NCBI GenBank assembly: GCA_030837305.1
Contig: JAUPKT010000333.1
Location: 1-6,482 of the forward strand
Direction: 5' to 3'
Length of the DNA: 6,482 nt
Origin: Thermodesulfobacteriota bacterium
GTDB taxonomy: Bacteria; Desulfobacterota; Desulfomonilia; Desulfomonilales; Desulfomonilaceae
Made by a program: the position numbers and the translations under genes
Shown here: positions 1-4,944 of the stretch, in pieces
How the letters are laid out: every line of letters starts with the position of its first letter
How positions within the stretch are numbered: the stretch's first letter is position 1
The notes under the pieces: model-generated
The model's input: only the letters and a program-made list of their open reading frames with translations
Told to the model about the DNA's origin: nothing
Databases searched by the model: none

Positions 1-31
1 CCAGTTGATGATGATCCCTATTCCTCGGTAT

Positions 32-48
32 TCCCGCAGGATGCGGGA
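32..48. repeat. Short GC-rich hairpin unit 1
   Basis: The inverted repeat TCCCGC (32-37) / GCGGGA (43-48) encloses a 5-base loop. It shares the TCCCGC...GCGGGA arms with the second hairpin at 58-74, so the two look like members of one small palindromic repeat family. The arms loosely recall the ATTCCC-N-GGGAAT design of neisserial dRS3 elements, but that resemblance is only in layout. Confidence 0.55.
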
Positions 49-57
49 TCGGTAGAG

Positions 58-74
58 TCCCGCCGATGGCGGGA
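58..74. repeat. Short GC-rich hairpin unit 2
   Basis: The inverted repeat TCCCGCC (58-64) / GGCGGGA (68-74) encloses a 3-base GAT loop. It sits where the intact tRNA-Asn carries the end of the D-arm and the anticodon-stem 5' strand. The following base resumes the tRNA match at TTAACCAC. Confidence 0.55.
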
Positions 75-106
75 TTAACCACTGGGTCGGCAAAAACCAA
101 AATTGT

Positions 107-182
107 TCCTCGGTAGCTCAGTCGGTAGAGCGGGTGGCTGTTAACCACTTGGTCGGCGGTTCGAGTCCGTCCCGGGGAGCCA
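107..182 (+). tRNA. tRNA-Asn (GTT anticodon)
   Basis: A complete 76-base cloverleaf can be drawn. The acceptor stem is TCCTCGG (107-113) with CCGGGGA (172-178), containing one T-G pair. The D-arm is GCTC/GAGC (116-119 and 128-131). The anticodon stem is GGTGG/CCACT (133-137 and 145-149) around the loop CTGTTAA, placing the anticodon GTT at 140-142, which reads asparagine codons AAC and AAU. The T-arm is GGCGG/CCGTC around TTCGAGT (160-166). The discriminator base is G179 and CCA is encoded at 180-182. A terminator follows nine bases later, so this looks like the last or only gene of its transcript. Confidence 0.96.
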
Positions 183-190
183 AGAAAATC

Positions 191-227
191 AAAGGCTTAG
201 AGAGATCGTCACGCTAAGCCTTTTTTT
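191..227 (+). terminator. Rho-independent terminator of tRNA-Asn
   Basis: A perfect 10-bp stem, AAAGGCTTAG (191-200) with CTAAGCCTTT (214-223), closes a 13-base loop. The 3' arm runs into seven T residues (221-227). Its position directly after the tRNA CCA end fits tRNA transcript termination. Confidence 0.88.
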
Positions 228-1038
228 ATGCCCAACGCAATACCCAACACGCAACGACCAAAACGGGCTTTTTGGCCTCCTCGATTCTTGACAACCCTCA
301 CTTCCGAAGAGTACCTTTTTCGCGTGGCTGAAAAAGGTCTTGGCGAAGCCACTGCCTCTGCTACCCGACTCTCTCAACTTCAAGCTCCGGCAACACCCTT
401 CCTGGGAATAATAGATCGCACCCTTGGCCCGTCCGCAATTCTCACCCAATGCCCCAGATCCTTATCGCCCAAAAAGAGGTTTCATTTTTAAAAAGAATGT
501 GTTAGTTTTTCGCCAAGTTGGCACAGTCAACCCTAACCAGAGGCTTGCCGTGGAAAAAATACCAGACCCCATTTCTCGCGACAGAGAGGTGGGGTTTTGC
601 TTTTTCTGGGTGGAAGAATTGCGAATGCCTTCTTTTATCCCAATCTCACCCCAGCCAACTACTTGATGATATTGGCTTTTGGTGGAATAAGATGAGGTAT
701 TGGGTTGTTTCGAATGCGAGGGAATTAGATTCTCACAACATAACCAGACTCGCAATAGGTAAGGCATATATCAACATTTTGGTGCGCTGAACTCTTTGAG
801 ACTTCCAGAAGATTTGTCAGTATTCCAGATAGCTGATAGACGGAATCGTTATCGCAAAACCACTCAGACCACGGGTATCGCGAAAATGGGCGCTTTCTTA
901 TCTTGATGGCGCGGTTGCTTTTTGTCACCTGTCTTCCAAGTTAATCTTTCCAGGGGCGCTGTCGTGTTTGAAATACTTTTTCCGACTTTATTCATCCAAG
1001 ATGCTTTTCACTTTCTAATCTGCTGCCACATTCGCTGC
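228..1038. other. Gene-poor stretch, no supported coding region
   Basis: Short open frames occur on both strands, but none has a good ribosome binding site, a recognisable motif or a plausible protein composition. They overlap one another in several frames, as expected of non-coding DNA. The one clear structure is the terminator-like hairpin at 566-598. With the corrinoid-protein relic that follows, the stretch looks like decayed or intergenic DNA between the tRNA and the cupin/methyltransferase cluster. No integrase, transposase or terminal repeats are visible. Confidence 0.6.
566..598. terminator. Strong hairpin, probably a bidirectional terminator
   Basis: ACCCCATTTCTC (566-577) pairs with the facing strand at 584-595 over 12 bp, with two T-G pairs and a 6-base loop GCGACA. 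On the plus strand it is followed by TTTT and then GCTTTTT. On the minus strand the A6 run at 554-559 gives a U-tract five bases past the stem. This is the layout of a two-way intrinsic terminator, although no intact flanking gene is visible to justify it. Confidence 0.6.
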
Positions 1039-1266
1039 TCAGCTTCTGGCGATCAATTCTCTGTAAATCCACACCGCCTCAATGGCATCTTTTCCATCTG
1101 ATCGCACATCCTTTTCAAACCGATCATCTATTGGCCCACCGCCAACGATTACCCTCACCTTGTTGCGGACCTTCGCTTGTTCCATAACATTTAGATCATG
1201 TTCCGGTCGGCAACAAATGACTCGGAGATGCTCAAGCAAGAGCCGCGCGGTAAGACCGAAAGGCTG
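1039..1266 (-). pseudogene. Relic of a corrinoid (B12-binding) methyltransferase protein, C-terminal third
   Basis: The minus-strand frame, open from 1266 down to the TGA at 1039-1041, encodes a segment ending in KVRVIVGGGPIDDRF, then SDGKDAIEAV and RELIARS. This matches the usual end of cognate corrinoid proteins of the MtaC/MtbC/MttC type, where a KVKVIVGGAPV strand-loop is followed by a GADGYA/G-DA-AV helix near the C-terminus. The helix segment appears two residues short (SDG-KDA where families have DGYGKDA). Only about 75 of the roughly 210-230 residues expected survive. The frame is blocked by TAG at 1267-1269, no start codon with a ribosome binding site is present (the longest start is an unsupported TTG at 1239), and the B12-binding DxHxxG motif is absent. 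In life such a protein carries the methyl group on cobalamin between methyltransferases. Its location beside a MtaA-like gene is suggestive, but it is on the opposite strand and dead. Family call is from pattern recognition only. Confidence 0.55.
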
Positions 1267-1402
1267 CTATGTGAGTTGAAATATACATTTGCAACGTCGT
1301 TATCACCTTGTGCATCCTTTTAGGATTGACTCACATTTCTATCGCAGCATATGCTCAGTTTAGCTATATAATCTAATGGGTTACAAATACTAAAATAATT
1401 TC

Positions 1403-1432
1403 TTGACAAATGGAAATCAGTCTGGTTAAGAT
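1403..1432 (+). promoter_or_regulatory. Candidate sigma-70-type promoter for the first cupin gene
   Basis: A perfect -35 hexamer TTGACA (1403-1408) is followed after 18 bases by TAAGAT (1427-1432), which matches TATAAT at 4 of 6 positions. Transcription would start near 1439 and leave a leader of about 100 bases before the ATG at 1545. In that leader AACGGT (1460-1465) could pair with ACCGTT (1506-1511). The surrounding DNA is markedly AT-rich, as expected of a promoter. Confidence 0.55.
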
Positions 1433-1433
1433 A

Positions 1434-1456
1434 ATATTATATATAATATATTATAT
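1434..1456. promoter_or_regulatory. Overlapping AT-only palindromes, candidate operator
   Basis: Two perfect 16-bp palindromes overlap: ATATTATATATAATAT (1434-1449) and ATATAATATATTATAT (1441-1456). They lie immediately after the proposed -10 box, over the predicted transcription start, where a bound repressor would block initiation. The GntR/FCD regulator encoded downstream is an obvious candidate ligand, since dimeric regulators bind such symmetric sites. Low sequence complexity makes a chance origin possible. Confidence 0.4.
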
Positions 1457-1544
1457 CAAAACGGTAACAGTCTCAGATGGAGCTACGGCAAAAAGGGCAG
1501 GTTTAACCGTTCGAAATCTAATGATCTCTCTCATAGGAGGATAG

Positions 1545-1952
1545 ATGGAAATTCAAAGTCTCAAGGATAAGCCAGAAAAAAAGGTCAAGACATTTCCATA
1601 TAAAGGGAAAAACATGACGGTGAAAGACGTATGGATAAAGTGGCTTTCTCAGGCGGGACCTGATAGTGACTCCCCCGACTATGGACTAAGGTACTTCAGG
1701 ATAGGGCCCAAGGGCGAAATCCCCATACACAAACATTTTTACGTCCAGACTATGTTTATTTTAAAAGGAGTGTCCGCCGTTTATCGTCATGATGAGGAGA
1801 CCGATCAAAAGGTAGAAGAACGATTGGTGGGGCCCCATGATTTTATTTTTATCCCGAGCATGGAACCACACAGCATGATAAACCCAAGCGAAAACGAGGA
1901 TACGGAATTTTTGTGCTGTATAGCTAACGTCTATGAAGAAGAGCATGTGTAG
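1545..1952 (+). CDS. Small single-domain cupin protein (cupin 1)
   Basis: This 135-residue protein is probably cytosolic and of unknown substrate. The start is well fixed by AGGAGG ending six bases before the ATG. Cupin motif 1 is visible at residues 56-75 (G-x5-H62-K-H64-x3-Q68-x6-G75), and motif 2 at residues 96-113 (G96-x5-P-x-M-x2-H109-x3-N113). The putative metal ligands are therefore H62, H64, Q68 and H109, with glutamine where most cupins have glutamate. The glycine of the PxG turn is methionine. Cupins of this size act as small dioxygenases, isomerases, lyases or metabolite binders, and the sequence does not choose between them. It has its own promoter region and lies 183 bases upstream of the regulator gene. 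It differs clearly in sequence from the two cupins further downstream, so it is not a simple recent duplicate. Confidence 0.88.
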   Translation: MEIQSLKDKPEKKVKTFPYKGKNMTVKDVWIKWLSQAGPDSDSPDYGLRYFRIGPKGEIPIHKHFYVQTMFILKGVSAVYRHDEETDQKVEERLVGPHDFIFIPSMEPHSMINPSENEDTEFLCCIANVYEEEHV

Positions 1953-2016
1953 GCATTCTACCCGGAAAGCCCGCGATCTTTCAGGTGCTGAGGCTGGACA
2001 CCAGCAGAATTGCACA

Positions 2017-2033
2017 TTTCTTGTATAAATGGA
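2017..2033 (+). promoter_or_regulatory. Motif shared with the cupin 1 promoter, possible regulator site
   Basis: TTTCTTGTATAAATGGA here closely repeats TTTCTTGACAAATGGA at 1399-1414, which contains the -35 box of the cupin 1 promoter. The two share TTTCTTG and AAATGGA, with one extra base between. The site lies about 100 bases upstream of the GntR gene. It could be a common promoter element (TTGTAT as a -35 box, though no good -10 follows) or a binding site that ties the regulator to its own and the cupin's expression. Confidence 0.35.
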
Positions 2034-2135
2034 TTTTAGCTTATTAACTTAGCCAGACAACTTTCTGGAATAAAGCGTTTGCAATCATAGATTCACAATG
2101 CAACAACAAGACAAAGAAATATTGCCAAATTGATT

Positions 2136-2846
2136 ATGATCCCACAAGAAAACATTGCAGCGAGAAATCAGACTCCGAAAGTGGCGCTCATGGACCAGGA
2201 AAAGGTCCCTTATAGCAAACCCAAATCCGTTGTTGAAACGGTTGCAGACTATCTACGCGAATCAATTGTCGCAGGCGATCTCAAGCCGGGGGAGAAAATC
2301 CGCAACAATGAGATAACGGAAAGACTCGGGGTAAGCAGCATTCCGGTCAGGGAGGCATTGAGGATTCTTGAATCAGAAGGCCTGATCATCTCCCGTCCCT
2401 GCAGGGGTAGTTGGGTCAGCAGGGTCTCCAGAAAGGACCTTGAAGAAGTATTCGAGATGAGAACATTTCTAGAAATGTTTGGTGTGGACCTACTCAGGAA
2501 AAACATCGAAAATCATCCGGAGATCCTGAATGGGCTCAGAGAAATCGACATATGCGGGCAGGCAGCTAACTTGGGCCCGGAGTCATGTCTCGTCTTTCAC
2601 AGGCGCCTTATCGAGCTCACAGAGAACCGAAAACTGCTCGCCCTCTATGACGTCATGCTCACATATACACGCCGCTATCAGAGGATGGCATACACCATTC
2701 GTCACGGTGGCAACTGCTGCGTGGAACCGCACTCAGCCATACTCGAGCCGCTAATTCAGGGCGATTATGAAAAGGCAAAGGAGGCGATTCGATCCCACCA
2801 GGAAGATGGCAAGAAAAAACTCCTGGCAAATATCGAGCTGTCCTAA
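2136..2846 (+). CDS. GntR-family transcriptional regulator, FCD (FadR) subfamily
   Basis: This is a cytosolic DNA-binding regulator of about 237 residues, a normal length for FadR-type GntR proteins. An N-terminal winged helix-turn-helix covers roughly residues 30-95. It contains the signature run LKPGEKI, ITERLGVSSIPVREALRILESEGL and the wing segment RGSWV. A helical FCD effector domain follows from about residue 100 to the end. In numbering from ATG 2136, the expected FCD metal-binding histidines are present at H155 (VFHRRL), H199 (EPHSAIL) and H221 (RSHQED). The aspartate usually four residues before the first histidine is replaced by cysteine (C151). FCD regulators usually respond to a small organic acid or similar metabolite of the adjacent pathway, so this is the likely sensor for the cluster. 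The start is uncertain: TTG 2130, ATG 2136 and ATG 2190 are all in frame, and none has a good Shine-Dalgarno sequence. Confidence 0.92.
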   Translation: MIPQENIAARNQTPKVALMDQEKVPYSKPKSVVETVADYLRESIVAGDLKPGEKIRNNEITERLGVSSIPVREALRILESEGLIISRPCRGSWVSRVSRKDLEEVFEMRTFLEMFGVDLLRKNIENHPEILNGLREIDICGQAANLGPESCLVFHRRLIELTENRKLLALYDVMLTYTRRYQRMAYTIRHGGNCCVEPHSAILEPLIQGDYEKAKEAIRSHQEDGKKKLLANIELS

Positions 2847-2895
2847 TAAGCAAGCCCAGTGTGCTGAAAGGGGGCTGAATGCCATAACCGAAGGA

Positions 2896-2908
2896 TTCAT
2901 GGCATGAA
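2896..2908. promoter_or_regulatory. 13-bp palindrome upstream of the methyltransferase gene
   Basis: TTCATGGCATGAA is a perfect 6-1-6 inverted repeat in the 173-base gap between the regulator and the methyltransferase gene, about 110 bases before the latter's start. It could be an operator for the main operon. No convincing -35/-10 pair was found next to it, and it does not resemble the AT-only palindromes at 1434-1456. Confidence 0.25.
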
Positions 2909-3019
2909 ACCGGACGTGTCATTGGCACATGAAGAAGATCGATCACACAGGGTTGCATGTGATGGTAGGGCCGTTCGTAAGGCTGAGGAAACGTTTTAAT
3001 AGGGAAGAGCAGAGAAAAG

Positions 3020-4048
3020 ATGAAAGAAATGACATCTTATGAGAGGGTCATGATCGCCCTTGAAGGTGGCACGCCGGACAGGGTGCCGGTCATTCCTTTT
3101 CTGAGAGACTGGGGCATAAGACACTCGGGGTTCACATTTGCCGAAATACTGGATAACCCCTGCAAATACGTCCACGCACAATACAGGGCCCTGCGGGACC
3201 TGGGCGCGGACATCATATGGGATCTGATGGGGGTGCACGCTGAATCTGAGGCCATGGGCTCTGTGCTGAAGATTCAGGAGGTCTCCCCCCCATCGGTGGC
3301 CCAGTTCGCAGTCAACGACCTGGAAAAAGACCTGGACAAGCTCAGACTTCTCAATCCACACAGGGATGGCAGACTCCCCCAGCTGCTCGAGGTCGTTCAC
3401 CAGCTCAAGGCCCTGGTGCGCAACGAGGTCCCGGTTGTTGCCTATGTTCAGGGACCCTTTCGCCATGCCGCCATGCTGAGAGGCCCGGAGAATCTGCTTA
3501 AGGACATGATCAGAGCTGAGAAGAAGTGCCAGCAGCTCCTGAAGATTTCCACGGACAGCCTCATACTCTACGGTGCCGCGCTGGTGGACGCGGGAGCGGA
3601 TCTTATCATGATTGCGGAGCCTTTCATGCCCAAAGACATGATGTCCAAGAAGATGGCGGATGAAGTGGAGCCGTATTTTACGAGGCTTACGGAAACCCTG
3701 AGAAGGACCGGAGCCAAAGTCTTTCTTCATCTGTGCGGCGACTTCGGGGACCGCATGGACACCATTAAGAAAATTGGAATGCATGGCGTGAGCCTGGACG
3801 AAAAAAACGATCTTCAAAAGGCTCGCGAGATTCTCGGCCCCAACGTTTGCGTGATCGGAAACGTGAATCCCACGGGAACACTGCTTTCAGGAACAGTGGA
3901 CAGGGTCATGGCCGAATCCATGGAGGCCATTGAAAAAGCCGGTAGTGCCGGGGCCTTTATCTTGGCCTCGGGCTGCCTTATTCCCAACAATGCCCCCACG
4001 GAGAATCTCAAAGCGCTCGTGGCTGCTGCAGTTCAAAGTCGATATTGA
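3020..4048 (+). CDS. MtaA/CmuA-like methyltransferase of the URO-D superfamily
   Basis: This 342-residue cytosolic TIM-barrel protein belongs to the uroporphyrinogen decarboxylase superfamily, with features of the cobalamin-dependent methyltransferase branch (MtaA, MtbA, CmuA) rather than HemE. The N-terminus has TSYERVMIALEGGTPDRVPV, the typical opening of this branch. The substrate-carboxylate arginine motif of true HemE (RQAGR) is absent. The zinc-site residues of MtaA-type enzymes are present: H237-x-C239 in LHLCGD, and C319 in ILASGC. GNVNPTGTLLSGT (280-292) and the C-terminal PTEN-LKALVAAA segment also fit. Enzymes of this type move a methyl group between a corrinoid protein and a thiol or another acceptor. 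No intact corrinoid partner is encoded in the window, so the acceptor and even the chemistry remain inferred. The ATG at 3020 has only a weak, distant purine-rich site (AGGGAAG, 3001-3007); ATG 3029 is an alternative. It is the first gene of a probable operon and ends 19 bases before the next start. Confidence 0.87.
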   Translation: MKEMTSYERVMIALEGGTPDRVPVIPFLRDWGIRHSGFTFAEILDNPCKYVHAQYRALRDLGADIIWDLMGVHAESEAMGSVLKIQEVSPPSVAQFAVNDLEKDLDKLRLLNPHRDGRLPQLLEVVHQLKALVRNEVPVVAYVQGPFRHAAMLRGPENLLKDMIRAEKKCQQLLKISTDSLILYGAALVDAGADLIMIAEPFMPKDMMSKKMADEVEPYFTRLTETLRRTGAKVFLHLCGDFGDRMDTIKKIGMHGVSLDEKNDLQKAREILGPNVCVIGNVNPTGTLLSGTVDRVMAESMEAIEKAGSAGAFILASGCLIPNNAPTENLKALVAAAVQSRY

Positions 4049-4067
4049 ACCTTACCAGGAGGACAAA

Positions 4068-4481
4068 GTGAAAAAAAAACACTGGGACAAAGTGGAAGGA
4101 ATTATGAGTGACAAGGAAGGATTCAAGGGCATGAACCAGCGTTTCATCTGGACCAAGGCGGATGGGTGTGAACATTTTGCAATGCGGCTTATGGAGTTTG
4201 AGCCCTATGGCTATACATCGTATCACGCGCACCTGGAAGAACATGAATTTTTCATACTCGAAGGCGAGGCAGTTGCTGTGGACGCCGAAGGCAAAGAGAT
4301 AAAACTCCGTGAGGGAGACACACTGTTTGTCGCCTCTGATGAACCGCACCAGATGAAAAACGCGGGTGGTTCTCCCATGAGGATGCTTTGCATGATACCG
4401 ATTCTTCCAGGTGGCGACGGCAAGGCCCCCGCCCCGAGACCGGACGGACAGGGCTATGTGACCAAGGAAAAACCATCGTGA
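4068..4481 (+). CDS. Small single-domain cupin protein (cupin 2), GTG start
   Basis: This 137-residue cytosolic cupin is read from GTG 4068, chosen because AGGAGG (4057-4062) lies five bases upstream. A longer in-frame ATG at 3930 would overlap the methyltransferase gene by over 100 bases and add a non-cupin tail. Motif 1 is seen at residues 48-66 (G48, H53-A-H55, x4, E60, x5, G66). Motif 2 is at 83-98 (G83 ... H94-x3-N98). The full His-His-Glu-His metal set is therefore conserved, although motif 2 lacks its usual proline and glycine (ASD in place of PxG). The N-terminal stretch with MNQRFIWTKADGCEHFAMRLMEFEPYGYT is typical of single-domain cupins that bind a divalent metal. The tail from about residue 115 is glycine- and proline-rich. 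Tight spacing to the methyltransferase argues for co-transcription and a shared pathway. The reaction is unknown. Confidence 0.86.
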   Translation: MKKKHWDKVEGIMSDKEGFKGMNQRFIWTKADGCEHFAMRLMEFEPYGYTSYHAHLEEHEFFILEGEAVAVDAEGKEIKLREGDTLFVASDEPHQMKNAGGSPMRMLCMIPILPGGDGKAPAPRPDGQGYVTKEKPS

Positions 4482-4555
4482 TTAGAGATGGTATACGACT
4501 CCGCTCGGGCAAGCCTTATCCTTACTAGAAGCAAGAAGGCACGAGGAGTTTCAAA

Positions 4556-4900
4556 TTGAAAGCTTATCGTTCAGTGGAAAGTATCTCATGGATTCCCCAC
4601 CCTACGGCGGCTGGGGTGAAGATCAAACCGATAATTTCCAGGGATGAGCACGGATTAGATATAACCTGCATGCTTGTCCGAGTTCCTGTAGGCAAGGAGG
4701 TGCCGGAGCACATCCATGCGGAACAGGATGACATTCTATATCCTTTGAAAGGAAAGGCGATGATGTGGGTGGAGGAAACCGGTGAGTTTTCCCTCGAGCC
4801 GGGAGTCATAGTGAAGGTGCCACGGGGGACAAGGCACAAGATAACCGATATCAGTGAGGAACTGATTATCTATGATGTTTTCTTTCCCGCACTCATCTGA
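4556..4900 (+). CDS. Small single-domain cupin protein (cupin 3), TTG start
   Basis: This 114-residue cytosolic cupin begins at TTG 4556, supported by GAGGAG (4543-4548) seven bases upstream and by the lack of a better ATG. Motif 1 is G46-x5-H52-I-H54-x4-D59-x6-G66, with aspartate where glutamate is usual. Motif 2 is a textbook G83-x5-P89-R-G91-x2-H94, ending in D98 instead of asparagine. The probable metal ligands are H52, H54, D59 and H94. The segment HIHAEQDDILYPLKGKAMMWVEE reads like cupin_2 domain proteins, which include isomerases, dioxygenases and sugar- or acid-modifying enzymes, so the family alone gives no reaction. It lies 74 bases after cupin 2 and 44 bases before the transporter gene, inside the apparent operon. 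All three cupins in the window differ in the residue at the Glu position. Confidence 0.85.
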   Translation: MKAYRSVESISWIPHPTAAGVKIKPIISRDEHGLDITCMLVRVPVGKEVPEHIHAEQDDILYPLKGKAMMWVEETGEFSLEPGVIVKVPRGTRHKITDISEELIIYDVFFPALI

Positions 4901-4944
4901 AGTGAGTCCATCAACGCAAACTCATTTATGGAGGAGGCAAGATC

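Larger units (their letters stand above)
21..91 (+). pseudogene. Broken tRNA-Asn copy interrupted by two hairpins
   Basis: Three blocks match the intact tRNA-Asn downstream, in the same order. TTCCTCGGTA at 21-30 equals 106-115, TCGGTAGAG at 49-57 equals 122-130, and bases 75-91 match 141-157 at 16 of 17 positions. The D-stem 5' half (GCTCAG in the intact gene) is replaced by an 18-base hairpin unit, and the 10 bases leading into the anticodon loop are replaced by a 17-base hairpin. The copy stops before the T-loop, so the T-arm, the acceptor 3' strand and CCA are missing. It cannot fold as a tRNA and is called a remnant. Whether it arose by duplication followed by repeat insertion, or is a tRNA-derived repeat element in its own right, cannot be decided from one copy. 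Confidence 0.6.

Noticed and set aside
21..182. tRNA-Asn and its partial copy as attachment sites of an integrated element
   Set aside because: Integration normally duplicates the tRNA 3' end. The partial copy lacks that end, lies only 15 bases upstream, and no integrase is visible.
770..903. Short plus-strand frame reading LPEDLSVFQIADRRNRYRK
   Set aside because: It looks protein-like but has no start codon with a ribosome binding site, is under 45 codons, and matches nothing I recognise.
228..1030. Several open frames of 60-100 codons on both strands
   Set aside because: They overlap each other, lack ribosome binding sites and show no family pattern, so they are treated as chance frames.
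1367..1372. TATAAT box as an alternative promoter for cupin 1
   Set aside because: The -10 box is perfect but no reasonable -35 hexamer lies 16-18 bases upstream, and the TTGACA promoter at 1403 is closer and better.
2847..3019. Cobalamin riboswitch ahead of the methyltransferase gene
   Set aside because: No B12-box-like sequence or multi-stem fold is visible, and the gap is short for that class.
2996..3817. A 273-codon open frame on the minus strand
   Set aside because: It lies entirely antisense to the methyltransferase gene, has no recognisable motif, and its composition (many His, Arg and Val) is that of a shadow frame.
3020..4048. HemE, the haem-pathway uroporphyrinogen decarboxylase
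   Set aside because: The N-terminal RQAGR substrate-binding motif is missing, and the zinc-site H-x-C...C pattern of the methyltransferase branch is present.
3930..4067. Longer start for cupin 2 inside the methyltransferase gene
   Set aside because: The extension would overlap the upstream gene by more than 100 bases and encodes non-cupin sequence, whereas GTG 4068 has a strong ribosome binding site.
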